Origin: JAXHTH01 sp034211115
Lineage (GTDB): Bacteria; Planctomycetota; Phycisphaerae; Phycisphaerales; SM1A02
NCBI GenBank assembly: GCA_034211115.1
Contig: JAXHTH010000320.1
Location: 1-28,266, forward strand
Length of the DNA stretch: 28,266 nt
Reading direction: 5' to 3'
A program made the translations under genes and the position numbers. How positions within the stretch are numbered: position 1 is the first letter of the stretch; every line of letters starts with the position of its first letter. The notes beneath the pieces were generated by a model. That model was not told where the DNA came from. It did not search any database and was given only the letters and a program-made list of their open reading frames with translations. Below, piece by piece: positions 1 through 7,700 of this stretch.

Positions 1-410
1 TTTGTGCGCGCGCCGCGGGCCCCGCCGCGCTCCCGTCGCCCGGGGCATGGCCTGTAAGCCACCTGGAGGGGGGATTTTGCGTGATGTGCCGGAATGGTCC
101 ACGCCCATGGCCGGTCGCCGATCGTGCGAGAGACTGATGAGTCCTCCCCTATAGGGGCCGGCGGCCACCTCGGCGCGCGCACGGCGGGTCGGCGGCGTGT
201 TTCTCCTGCGTTGCGGCCCGTTCCGCCCGCCTGCGCGGGGGCGATCCTGACGCAACCGACGCCGCCTGGAGGAGGCGACCGTTCGTCAGCGCTTCCCCCG
301 CCGCTCGCGGCGTAGCACACCCCCGCGGCAAGGGATGACGGTTGTCTCTCAGAGCGCCTGGAATACGGGGCGACTGCGGCGAATCGAATCCCTCCCGATC
401 AGCGCAGTCG

Positions 411-444
411 ACCCGGGGCTTCGCTGCGCTGCGCCCCGGCCTGG
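411..444. repeat. 34-nt GC-rich palindromic intergenic repeat, copy 1
   Basis: These 34 bases recur exactly at 4677-4710. The unit contains CCGGGGC and GCCCCGG arms separated by a 13-nt spacer, so it can fold as a hairpin. Both copies lie between genes. This looks like a REP-type dispersed element; no transposase is present nearby. Confidence 0.75.
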
Positions 445-487
445 ACGCGCTGCGCAAAGAATCCCGATGCGTTTTCGCACTTCACCA

Positions 488-514
488 TTGACATCGTGCG
501 CTGAGCTGTATGAT
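488..514 (+). promoter_or_regulatory. Possible sigma70-type promoter for the HAF/dockerin gene
   Basis: TTGACA at 488-493 and TATGAT at 509-514 match vegetative promoter boxes. The 15-bp spacer is shorter than the ideal 17. It lies about 120 bases upstream of the 632 start. This is sequence resemblance only, and planctomycete promoter consensus is poorly known. Confidence 0.4.
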
Positions 515-617
515 GCGCGCAGTCAATCCGGGAGGACTACGGGGCACCCGGGCCCTCCCTTCTGTGTGTGCACAAACGTGATGCTCCATCACTCAACTAT
601 CGCTGCGCCCGCAAGTT

Positions 618-625
618 AAGGAGGT
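618..625 (+). promoter_or_regulatory. Strong ribosome binding site fixing the 632 start
   Basis: AAGGAGGT is a near-perfect anti-16S match. It sits 6 nt before the ATG at 632. It is too close to the TTG at 627 to serve the frame in which the main body of the protein is open. This is the main reason for placing the true start at 632 and inferring a frameshift downstream. Confidence 0.8.
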
Positions 626-631
626 ATTGTC

Positions 632-2228
632 ATGTACAACACTCAGCATCGGCCGCCGTGCGGCGGCACACAGCGTCTCGTGCGGGGCGTCATGCCCCTG
701 CTCGTCGCATGTCTCATCCTTCCGGGGGGGGGGAGCGCAGGCTGACCCGCCGGTGTACCGGGTCACAAGTCTCGGGGAGTTGTCCGGCGTCGCCAATGAA
801 GACTGGAGCGAGGCCTACGGCCTGAATAACCTGGGGCAGGTCGTTGGCCAAACCGCCACGTACTACGACAACAATGGGGACGACTACTACCCCCCTCACG
901 CCTTCATCTGGCTCCCAATTGAGGCCTACGGCCTCGACCAGGGGATGCACGATCTGGGCATTATCGACGGGCAGGATCTGCTGCGCGGCGACAGCGTGGC
1001 CCGCGGCATCAACGAATACGGCCATGTAGCCGGCACAAGTGGCGGCGAGGCGTTCGTCTGGTTCGCCCAGAGCGTTTCCGGCTTCCCCTTGCAGGAACTG
1101 TGGGACCTGCCGGACGTGGAGCAGGGATCCGGAGGTTTCGGCTGGGACCTGGATGACGGAGGCCACGATGGGCAACCCCTGCGCGTCGTCGGATACGGCC
1201 TCAACGGCCCTTGCCCCGAAGACGACCGAGTCGGTCAGACTCTGGGCTTCCTCTGGATCAGCAGCAGCCCGGACGTGGTCACGGCCATCGAACCACCGCA
1301 GGGCTGGGGCGATACGAAGCTCTTCGGCATCAATCCCGATGCCGCCTCGCGCCGCGTCCTCGCCGGCGTCCTCGATCACTGCGGCAACAGCTACCCGCCG
1401 GAGGAGCGCACCGCGGGCGGTCTGGACGGCGGAGGCTTCGTCCTGAGCGAACTCAGCCTCCCGGCGCTCTTCGGCGGCCCGGTCGCCGAGGCACGCGATG
1501 CCTCCGATGAGGGCGAACTCGTCGGCTGGGGAGAGGATGAGCAGCACCAGACGCTGGAGCGCGCTCTCTACTGGCAGACAGTCCTCACCTCTCCGGTGAA
1601 TCTCCACACCGCAGTCAGCCCGCCGCTGCCGACTGGTGACGCAACCGTGGCAGAGGCGATCGGACGTCCGCTGCCGGACGGGCTGCCCCATGTCGTAGGA
1701 TGGAACAAGACGGCGAACACCGCGCTTCTATGGAACCGCGACGGCCAAAACCAGTGGTCGGTGGAAGACCTGAATGAGCTCATCGGCTCCGAAGCGCAAG
1801 CCGACTGGGTTCTGCGTGAAGCCTACGACATCAACAACAGCGGTTGGATCGTCGGCTGGGGCTGGTATGATCCGCCCTTCAACCCCGACGAGGGTGACCA
1901 CCGAGCGTTCCTGCTTTCCACGGCCAAGGACTGTCCCTGGGACCTGGACTTCGATGGGCACGTCGGCTCGGCCGACCTGCTCATTATCCTGGGCAATCTC
2001 GGGGGCGACAACTACTGCCCGGAGGGTGAAATCTGCTGGTCGGACATCGACATGAACGGCGAAGTGAACAACGCCGACCTGCTGGAGCTGCTTGCCCACT
2101 GGGGACCCTGCGGGATCGGCGGCGGTGAGATCCCGCAGAACGTGCAGGACTGCATCGACAAGTTCGGCCTCGGCGATCCCGAAGCCCTGGAAGCCTGCAT
2201 CATGGCCGTCAGCGGGGGACTGGAGTAG
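632..2228 (+). CDS. Exported HAF-repeat protein with C-terminal dockerin-like domain; frameshifted at a G10 run
   Basis: The body resembles the extracellular HAF-repeat family, with repeated segments such as AYGLNNLGQVVG, ARGINEYGHVAG and AYDINNSGWIVGWG. Its biochemical role is unknown to me. Near the end (about 1924-2110) are two dockerin-type EF-hand loops, DLDFDGHVGSADLLIILGNLG-like and DIDMNGEVNNADLLELLAHWG-like, each with spaced Asp/Asn ligands. A Cys-containing tail follows. Translation from the ATG at 632 gives a good signal peptide (VMPLLVACLILPGGG) but stops just after the ten-G run at 724-733. Deleting one G joins it to the body as PGGGAQA-DPPVYRV, a clean signal-peptidase site. As written the gene is therefore out of frame, either by sequencing error or by phase variation. 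The frame carrying the body opens upstream only at a TTG (627) with no usable ribosome site. Confidence 0.8.
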
Positions 2229-2294
2229 GCCTACTCAGCCCGGAACTCGGCTTTCTTGTTGCATTCGAGACGTTCCTGGGCCATCATGCATGTT

Positions 2295-2329
2295 GGGTGG
2301 GGGGCCTGTCCGACCCCCCCGCCCGTTTT
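2295..2329 (+). terminator. Rho-independent terminator after the HAF/dockerin gene
   Basis: GGGTGGGGGG (2295-2304) pairs with CCCCCCGCCC (2315-2324) around a 10-nt loop, with one G-T wobble. The stem is followed by GTTTT. It sits between the stop at 2228 and the next start at 2364, so it probably separates the two transcripts. Confidence 0.65.
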
Positions 2330-2363
2330 GCTCAAAAAGGGGGATTGTCATTGAGGAGGCAGC

Positions 2364-2948
2364 ATGGTCAACAAACCCACGAGAGAAACAGCCGGTTTTC
2401 TTGCATGTTTGATTTGTGCAGCATCATGCGTGGTGCGCGCTGAAGTCGTTGAGTACGATGACAAGCAGGCGTGGGAGGCTGCGGCGGGAGGATTCACGAC
2501 CATCGGCTTCGCCGATCTTCCCGATGGGACTTGGGTGACCGAGCAGTATGCGGATCTTGGTGCACATTTCGTGGATGGCTGGGATCAGGTCGTCTACGGT
2601 GAGATTACCTTCCCTGAGGACGGAGTTGGGCTTGTCGGAGGTGAGCAGATCGACATTGTCTTCGACCAGCCAATGTACTGGATCGGCGCCGATTTCCCAG
2701 GCGGGATGATTGTTCAGTTGTACCTGGGGGGCGAAATGTTCTATCAAAGCTCCTATTTCGGTGGGACTGGCTACGGCAATTTCGGTGGTCTCCTGTCCAC
2801 CCTCGCGTTTGATCGTGCCGTCCTGCGCGATGATGATGAATACGTCGCGATCGACGATGTACACTTTGGCCCGCCCATTCCTGCACCGCCTGTTCTGTGC
2901 ATACTCGGTGGCGCACTGGTTCGCGTGCGCCGTCAGCGCAGGCGGTAA
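2364..2948 (+). CDS. Exported PEP-CTERM-like protein, paralogue A
   Basis: This 194-residue protein has a signal peptide (FLACLICAASCVVRA, cleaved before EVVEYDD), a beta-rich body, and a C-terminal tail of PPIPAP, a hydrophobic stretch and RVRRQRRR. The tail has the layout of PEP-CTERM exosortase sorting signals, with PAP in place of PEP. Body motifs shared with the two following paralogues are EQYA-LG-HFVDG, SIAADFPG-like, SSYFGG-G and FDRAV-IDD-HFGPPIPAP. The start is set by GAGGAGG at 2353-2359, 4 nt before the ATG. Function is unknown. The protein is probably anchored at, or released from, the cell surface. It is the most diverged of the three copies. Confidence 0.75.
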   Translation: MVNKPTRETAGFLACLICAASCVVRAEVVEYDDKQAWEAAAGGFTTIGFADLPDGTWVTEQYADLGAHFVDGWDQVVYGEITFPEDGVGLVGGEQIDIVFDQPMYWIGADFPGGMIVQLYLGGEMFYQSSYFGGTGYGNFGGLLSTLAFDRAVLRDDDEYVAIDDVHFGPPIPAPPVLCILGGALVRVRRQRRR

Positions 2949-2972
2949 CGGCTCGGAGCTTGCCGTCGAAAC

Positions 2973-3308
2973 GTGCGCCCTCCGTTCCTCCTCTCAACGG
3001 CCAAGGACTGTCCCTGGGACCTGGACTTCGATGGGCACGTCGGCTCGGCCGACCTGCTCATCATCCTGGGCAACCTTGGCAGTGACGACTACTGCCCGGA
3101 GGGTGAAATCTGCTGGTCGGACATCGACATGAACGGCGAGGTGAACAACGCCGACCTGCTGGAGCTGCTCGCCCACTGGGGGCAGGACTGCGGCGCTGGA
3201 GGCGGCGAGATCCCGCAGAGTGTCCAGGACTGCATCGATAAGATCGGCTTCGGCGATCCCGTGGCCCTCGAAGCGTGCATCCAGGCCGTGACGGGAGGTT
3301 TGCAATAA
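2973..3308 (+). pseudogene. Headless duplicate of the dockerin tail
   Basis: The frame begins at a GTG without a clear ribosome site and encodes only LLSTAKDCPWDLDFDG onward: two dockerin-like EF-hand repeats plus the Cys-containing tail. It closely matches the last ~105 residues of the HAF/dockerin protein. Over about 180 bases (1921-2103 against 2999-3181) I count roughly ten differences. There is no signal peptide and no HAF region, so it could not be exported as a normal dockerin protein. The simplest reading is the remnant of a tandem duplication that copied the dockerin 3' end together with the following PEP-CTERM gene. A less likely alternative is readthrough expression as a small protein. 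Confidence 0.7.
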
Positions 3309-3375
3309 CCTGCCGCGCTTCGAAAAAGCGAGCTTTTCCATTGCCCGCAAGGGATGGATGAAGCAAGATATGTGT

Positions 3376-3401
3376 GGGGAGGGGCCGTTCGGCCCCTCCC
3401 C
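3376..3401 (+). terminator. Perfect 11-bp GC hairpin, likely terminator
   Basis: GGGGAGGGGCC (3376-3386) and GGCCCCTCCCC (3391-3401) pair perfectly around GTTC. There is no T-run, only TTC after the stem. The position, about 70 bases after the dockerin remnant's stop, matches that of the terminator after the first dockerin gene and fits an ancestral duplicated unit. Confidence 0.55.
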
Positions 3402-3437
3402 TTCAACCCGACTCCAAGTTTGAGGGGCTACAGCGAC

Positions 3438-4028
3438 ATGATCACCAACGACCACCGGACACCCGTTCTTCTGGCGATCTGCCTCGCCGGCATCTGCAGT
3501 TCGATCCTCCATGCCGGGATCACCGAGTACGACGATAAGGACGAATGGGAAGCCGCCGCCGGCTCGTGGAGCACGGCCGACTTTACAGGCTTCGAGATGG
3601 GGACGCCCATCGACGAGCAGTATGCCTACCTGGGTGTGCACTTCGTGGATGGGTACGACTTCGTCTTGTGCTGTGATTACGAGACGTTCCCCCAAGACGG
3701 AGCGGGGCTGGATGGCAACGAATACGTTGATCTCGTGTTCGATGCGCCGATGTCCTCGATCGCCGCCGACTTCCCAGGAGCCATCGGGTTCGATCTGTAC
3801 TTCGAGGGCGAGCCATTCTACACGAGCAGCGAATTCGGCGGGGGGGGGCTTGGGAACTTCGGTGGTCTCGTATCGACAGTGCCATTTGATCGCGCCGTGA
3901 TCTGGCAGTACGGGACCCATCCGAATGTCACACTCGATGACCTGCACTTTGGCCCGCCCATCCCTGCGCCTTCTCCATTCTGCATCATCAGCGCGGCGTT
4001 GCTCGCGCCGCGCAGACGGCGGACGTGA
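3438..4028 (+). CDS. Exported PEP-CTERM-like protein, paralogue B
   Basis: A roughly 196-residue paralogue of the 2364 protein. It has a signal peptide (VLLAICLAGICSSILHA, then GITEYDD) and a beta-rich body with EQYAYLGVHFVDGYDF, SSIAADFPG and FGGLVSTVPFDRAV. It ends in PPIPAPSPFCIISAALLAPRRRR, a PEP-CTERM-like tail. The frame is open back to 3354, but that segment crosses the hairpin at 3376-3401 and has no counterpart in the paralogues, so I place the start at ATG 3438. A GAGGGG lies about 10 nt upstream. It is closer to paralogue C than to A. Specific function is unknown. Confidence 0.72.
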   Translation: MITNDHRTPVLLAICLAGICSSILHAGITEYDDKDEWEAAAGSWSTADFTGFEMGTPIDEQYAYLGVHFVDGYDFVLCCDYETFPQDGAGLDGNEYVDLVFDAPMSSIAADFPGAIGFDLYFEGEPFYTSSEFGGGGLGNFGGLVSTVPFDRAVIWQYGTHPNVTLDDLHFGPPIPAPSPFCIISAALLAPRRRRT

Positions 4029-4061
4029 CACGGTCGGGCCGTTGATCCGGGAGAGAGCGCC

Positions 4062-4643
4062 ATGGTCAACGCACGAACATCATCGGTCCTCGTTGCCGCG
4101 TGCGTGAGCACCGTGTGCACTTCAGTGCTGCGTGCGGACATCGTCGAGTATCGCGACAAGGAGGAATGGGAGGCGGCTGGCGGATCGTGGAGCACGGCGG
4201 ACTTTACCGGGTTCGCGATGGGGACGCCCATCGATGAGCAGTATGCGCGTATCGGTGTGCACTTCGTGGATGGATATGACTTCGTCGTCGTCGGGTGGGA
4301 CACCTATCTGAACGATGGAGCAGGGCTGGATGGCAACGAATACGTTGATCTCGTCTTCGACGCGCCGATGTCCTCGATCGCCGCCGACTTTCCGGGGACG
4401 CTGAGAATCGATCTGTATTATGAAGGGGAATTCTTGTACCAAAGCAGCTACTTCGGGGGAAGTGGCGTCGGCTGGTTCGGCGGTCTTGTCTCGACAGAAC
4501 CCTTCGATCGCGCCGTGCTTTCGGACTACGATGATAATGTGGCAATCGACGACCTCCACTTCGGCCCGCCCATCCCCGCGCCTTCGGCTCTGATGCTGAT
4601 AGGTGGCGCGCTTTTCACCGCGCGCCGGCGGCGCGGAGGGTGA
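4062..4643 (+). CDS. Exported PEP-CTERM-like protein, paralogue C
   Basis: This 193-residue protein begins at an ATG preceded by GGAGAG, 33 bases after paralogue B's stop, so B and C are probably cotranscribed. The N-terminus is a signal peptide (VLVAACVSTVCTSVLRA before DIVEYRD). The body repeats the family landmarks SWSTADFTGFAMGTPIDEQYA, VHFVDGYDFVV, SSIAADFPG, YFGGSGVG and FDRAV. It ends in PPIPAPSALMLIGGALFTARRRR, the best-formed sorting tail of the three. Long stretches of DNA are nearly identical to paralogue B (for example around 4190-4250 against 3565-3625), which indicates a recent duplication. Role unknown. Confidence 0.75.
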   Translation: MVNARTSSVLVAACVSTVCTSVLRADIVEYRDKEEWEAAGGSWSTADFTGFAMGTPIDEQYARIGVHFVDGYDFVVVGWDTYLNDGAGLDGNEYVDLVFDAPMSSIAADFPGTLRIDLYYEGEFLYQSSYFGGSGVGWFGGLVSTEPFDRAVLSDYDDNVAIDDLHFGPPIPAPSALMLIGGALFTARRRRGG

Positions 4644-4676
4644 CGCGGAACGGCGGCCTTGTGATAAGCGCGGGTG

Positions 4677-4710
4677 ACCCGGGGCTTCGCTGCGCTGCGC
4701 CCCGGCCTGG
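4677..4710. repeat. 34-nt GC-rich palindromic intergenic repeat, copy 2
   Basis: This is an exact 34-nt match to 411-444, in the same orientation. It lies in the spacer between two convergent genes. Together the two copies bracket the + strand surface-protein cluster. Confidence 0.75.
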
Positions 4711-4754
4711 GGGGTGATGGGTGTGGTGAGAGGAGGCGCGGTGCGTGAATGAAA

Positions 4755-4783
4755 GCGAGCGCCGTCCGGGGGACGGCGCTCGC
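4755..4783 (-). terminator. Perfect 13-bp hairpin terminator, probably for the FG-GAP gene
   Basis: GCGAGCGCCGTCC (4755-4767) and GGACGGCGCTCGC (4771-4783) pair perfectly around GGG. Read on the - strand the stem is followed by TTTCATT, which suits intrinsic termination of the gene ending at 4893. It may also act on the + strand transcript, but there the downstream sequence is not T-rich. Confidence 0.65.
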
Positions 4784-4852
4784 GGGATTGTTGACACTCG
4801 GTTGACCTGGTTCGGGCGCTTCCAAGCCGTTTGCGTTATTAACTCGATCCCC

Positions 4853-4869
4853 GCGGGCGGGACGCCCGC
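4853..4869. repeat. GC hairpin of the GGGACGCCCGCGCCACC type
   Basis: GCGGGCG and CGCCCGC form a 7-bp stem around GGA. CGCCACCGG follows. I recognise this phrase as one commonly scattered through planctomycete intergenic regions. That is recall, not a search. It lies immediately downstream of the FG-GAP gene's stop. Confidence 0.5.
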
Positions 4870-4892
4870 GCCACCGGTCCATCCGGCGGAGC

Positions 4893-6992
4893 TTACGGGC
4901 ACTCGCCCCATTCGCCGAGGAGCATGAGGAGGTCGGCGGTGTTGACGGAGAGGTCGGCGTTGATGTTCGCCGGGGACTCGATCCCCTCCCCCCAGTGAGA
5001 GAGCAGGAACAGCAGGTCGGCCGTGTTCACGAAGCCATCGGGCACGCCGTCCGGACCGGTGATGTCGGCCGGGCACGGCGGGCGCTCGGCCCACAGGTTC
5101 AGATCCGCGCCGACCTCGAGCACGAGCCGCTCGAAGGGCGTGCCGTCCGGATCGACGATCACCAGGTAATCGCCGGCATCGAGCATCTCGTTGCCGTCGT
5201 CGATCCAGTCCACGCAGTTCCACGGCGTGCAGTAGCGCGGATACACCTCGTGCCACTGGCCGATGGGATCGAACATGTCGAACCCGAAGGGCCTGATCCA
5301 TTCCAGGTACATGGGCGGATCGGCCTCGAGCATGACGGTGACCGTTCGTTTCTCGACATGCCACCAGCTTCCCTCATCGCGGCCGCCCACCTCCATGAGG
5401 TACATGTGATCGCATGCGTCGAGCTCACCGTTGCCGTTGTCGTACCAGTCGACGCATCCCCACCACCACATGTACCGGGGCCAGAGCTCCTTCCAGATGC
5501 CGTTCATGGGATCCTCGATGGGCTCGTAGGGATCCCAGTCGGTGCTGTGGACGAACTTCATGGTGGGGACACCGCTGAACAGGTGGACGAGCCCGTCGCC
5601 GGCGCCGACGAGCACATCGAGCATGTTGTCGGCCGTCCAGTCACAGACGGAGGGACGGGAGCGCGGATCGCCGGGCAGGTCGATCCTCACGCCGGCGGCG
5701 TCGAGATAGCGATCCCAGGAATACTCCCAGCCGCGGTAGAAGAGAAGCTCGCCTTCGGTGTTGCCGGTGAGCAGGTCGACCATCCCGTCGCCGTTGAAGT
5801 CTCCGACGAACGGGCTGGAGCGCTGGCTCGGCACGACGAGGTCCTCGCCGTCGGGGGCGGGGATGATGATCTCCTCGTGGAAGACGGGATCGTGGTGCGC
5901 GCCTTCGTTGATGAAGACGTGGAACTTCCCGTCCAGGGCGCCGACGAGGAGATCCTTCTTCCCATCGCGATCGAAGTCGCCCACGGTCGGCACGGCGCGT
6001 GCGCCCACGTCCAGCTCCTGGGGCTCGCCTTCCCCGACCATGATGTACCGGCCTTCGTCGAAGATCGGATCGTCATCGGTGTTGACATTGAGGAACAGCC
6101 TGACGTGTCCGTCGGCGAGCCCCACGAGCAGGTCCTTGCGGCCGTCGCCGTCCCAGTGGACGACGCAGGGACAGGCGCCCTGGCACATCGAGCCGGGCAC
6201 GCTCAGATCCCCGTCCTCGGTCTGGGCGTAGAACCACTCCTGGAAGACGGGCCAGGTCACCCAGCCTGAGTTGAGATAGACGCGGACCTTGCCGGGGAAG
6301 GTCTCTTCGCCGTCAAGCCCGCCCTCGCCGATGACGAGGTCCGGCAGCTCATCGCCGTTCCAATGGACGAATCGCGGCACGGAATAGCCGGGCACCTCGA
6401 TCGGATTGCCGGCGTCGTCACAGACGATCTCGCCCGGGGCGAGGTGGAAGCGATCGGGGGTGGTCCAGGGTCCGTGCAGAGGGCCCATGCCGCCGCCGAC
6501 GGGTGAGTCCCACGACTCGAAGAACTCGAACCATTCCGGCGGCTCGCCCTCGCGCCGCGTCCAGAGATGCCAGCTCACGTCCTCCGGCGTCCAGCGATGG
6601 TCGTAGCCGAACACGAACTGCTCCACCGCGAACGCCGGGCTCTCGGTCCACCACCGCGCCCGGGCGTTGGTGAGGCTGTAGCAGGGTCCGAAGGAGACCT
6701 CACCGTGCCCGGCGCAGAAGCCGCAGGCGTGGCCCATGCCTTCCGGTTCAACCTCGAACTGCCAGCCGGGCGGGATGAGCACGTTGCGGTAATGCGCGGG
6801 ATCGGGATCCATCGTTCCCACGGTGAACTCCATCATGGGATAGCTCACCGCGTCGACGAAGTAGGTGTAATCGCGCGGCCCATGTCCCCCGCCGGCCTTG
6901 CCGAGGCAGAACACGAGGGGGGCGTCGGCGGTCGCCGACCCCGCAAGGCCGGCCGTCAGGGCGAGTGCCATAAGCAGTTGCGTTCCATTCAT
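4893..6992 (-). CDS. Exported FG-GAP/VCBS-repeat protein with dockerin-like tail
   Basis: A 699-residue protein starting at an ATG with a perfect AAGGAGGT upstream. It has a signal peptide (LLMALALTAGLAGSATA, mature DAPLVF). At least five FG-GAP/VCBS-type calcium loops lie between about residues 210 and 470, for example HWNGDELPDLVIG, HWDGDGRKDLLVG, DFDRDGKKDLLVG, DFNGDGMVDLLTG and DWTADNMLDVLVG. They probably form a beta-propeller. Residues about 495-633 hold two copies of a Trp/Cys-rich module (WPRY..CVDW.D.GN..LDA.D). A dockerin-like pair ends the protein at about 640-697 (GFVNTADLLFLLSHWG and LSVNTADLLMLLGEWG). It is likely a secreted or surface-bound adhesion or scaffold protein. It faces the PEP-CTERM cluster convergently. 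Confidence 0.85.
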   Translation of the reverse strand: MNGTQLLMALALTAGLAGSATADAPLVFCLGKAGGGHGPRDYTYFVDAVSYPMMEFTVGTMDPDPAHYRNVLIPPGWQFEVEPEGMGHACGFCAGHGEVSFGPCYSLTNARARWWTESPAFAVEQFVFGYDHRWTPEDVSWHLWTRREGEPPEWFEFFESWDSPVGGGMGPLHGPWTTPDRFHLAPGEIVCDDAGNPIEVPGYSVPRFVHWNGDELPDLVIGEGGLDGEETFPGKVRVYLNSGWVTWPVFQEWFYAQTEDGDLSVPGSMCQGACPCVVHWDGDGRKDLLVGLADGHVRLFLNVNTDDDPIFDEGRYIMVGEGEPQELDVGARAVPTVGDFDRDGKKDLLVGALDGKFHVFINEGAHHDPVFHEEIIIPAPDGEDLVVPSQRSSPFVGDFNGDGMVDLLTGNTEGELLFYRGWEYSWDRYLDAAGVRIDLPGDPRSRPSVCDWTADNMLDVLVGAGDGLVHLFSGVPTMKFVHSTDWDPYEPIEDPMNGIWKELWPRYMWWWGCVDWYDNGNGELDACDHMYLMEVGGRDEGSWWHVEKRTVTVMLEADPPMYLEWIRPFGFDMFDPIGQWHEVYPRYCTPWNCVDWIDDGNEMLDAGDYLVIVDPDGTPFERLVLEVGADLNLWAERPPCPADITGPDGVPDGFVNTADLLFLLSHWGEGIESPANINADLSVNTADLLMLLGEWGECP

Positions 6993-7473
6993 CGTCTTAC
7001 CTCCTTCCTGCTTGGCGCTCTGTCAAAAGGCCCTCCCCACAGCCTTTCGTGCGCGGATCGGAAGCCGCGTCGCGACCGGCCGGACGGGGGGCGGGGACTG
7101 ATTCGTCCCGCCCGCCACGCCGATTGCCGCCACGTCGTGCACCATGGCTCTCGCCTCCGATCGGCACATTGTGACCCGGCGCGACTCCACCCCCACCCGG
7201 TCCTTACCTCACCGCGCCGGCCGTATCTCCCATTCACGATACTCGAAACGCCCCTCGGGCCACAAGAAAAACCCGTCCCGGGAGGGGATTTAGCGCGATG
7301 GTGGCGCCCGCGGTATCAGGCCCTGCGTCCGGGCGACGAGGCGGACTGCCGCGGCGAGGGCCCCCGCGATGCCGCCGATCCCATCCCTCCGCGGGGCGGC
7401 CTGAAAACCCGGGTGCTTCCCGGGGCCACGCCCATTGACACGGCCCGCTGAACGGCGGAAACTTCAATGCCTC
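6993..7473. other. Intergenic region upstream of tRNA-Gly
   Basis: No credible gene is present. The leftmost bases carry the ribosome site and presumably the promoter of the divergent FG-GAP gene. A TTGACA read on the - strand (7026 to 7021) is too close to that gene's start to be its -35 box. The right end holds a possible tRNA promoter (7435-7463). I cannot identify a structured RNA in the remainder. Confidence 0.5.
7435..7463 (+). promoter_or_regulatory. Possible tRNA promoter
   Basis: A perfect TTGACA at 7435-7440 lies 33 bases before the tRNA. The -10 candidate 17 bases later (GAAACT) is poor, so only the -35 element is convincing. Initiation from it would fall just upstream of the mature tRNA 5' end. 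Confidence 0.35.
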
Positions 7474-7545
<72 letters not shown>

Positions 7546-7700
7546 CTTCAATGCCTGTCGGTGTGGCCGGACGGCGGGCCGCGCAGCCGGGACCGGCCTC
7601 CCGAGGCCGCGACCAGATCACGCCGCGTCTGACCCCGCCCGGGCGAGGGCGTGCGCCCGAACCGCCCCCGCTCACTCCAATCGCCTGAAGAGGACTCACC

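Larger units (their letters stand above)
1..631. other. Left-end region without a supported gene
   Basis: I see no convincing coding region here. The open frames are short, lack ribosome binding sites and match no family I recognise. The stretch holds one copy of a 34-nt GC-rich repeat (411-444), a possible promoter (488-514) and a strong Shine-Dalgarno site (618-625), the last two serving the gene that starts at 632. The upstream neighbour lies outside the window. Confidence 0.6.

Noticed and set aside
149..457. Small open frames in the left spacer
   Set aside because: They are Arg/Pro/Ala-rich, have no ribosome site and run through the dispersed 34-nt repeat.
2994..4031. - strand frame of 345 codons across the PEP-CTERM paralogues
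   Set aside because: Antisense shadow. Its repeats simply mirror the duplicated + strand DNA.
4995..6269. + strand open frame of 424 codons inside the FG-GAP gene
   Set aside because: The - strand frame has a signal peptide, VCBS loops and a dockerin. The + frame is compositionally biased and unrelated to any family.
7021..7026. TTGACA box on the - strand before the FG-GAP gene
   Set aside because: With a 17-bp spacer the -10 would fall on the ribosome binding site, and no -10-like sequence is there.
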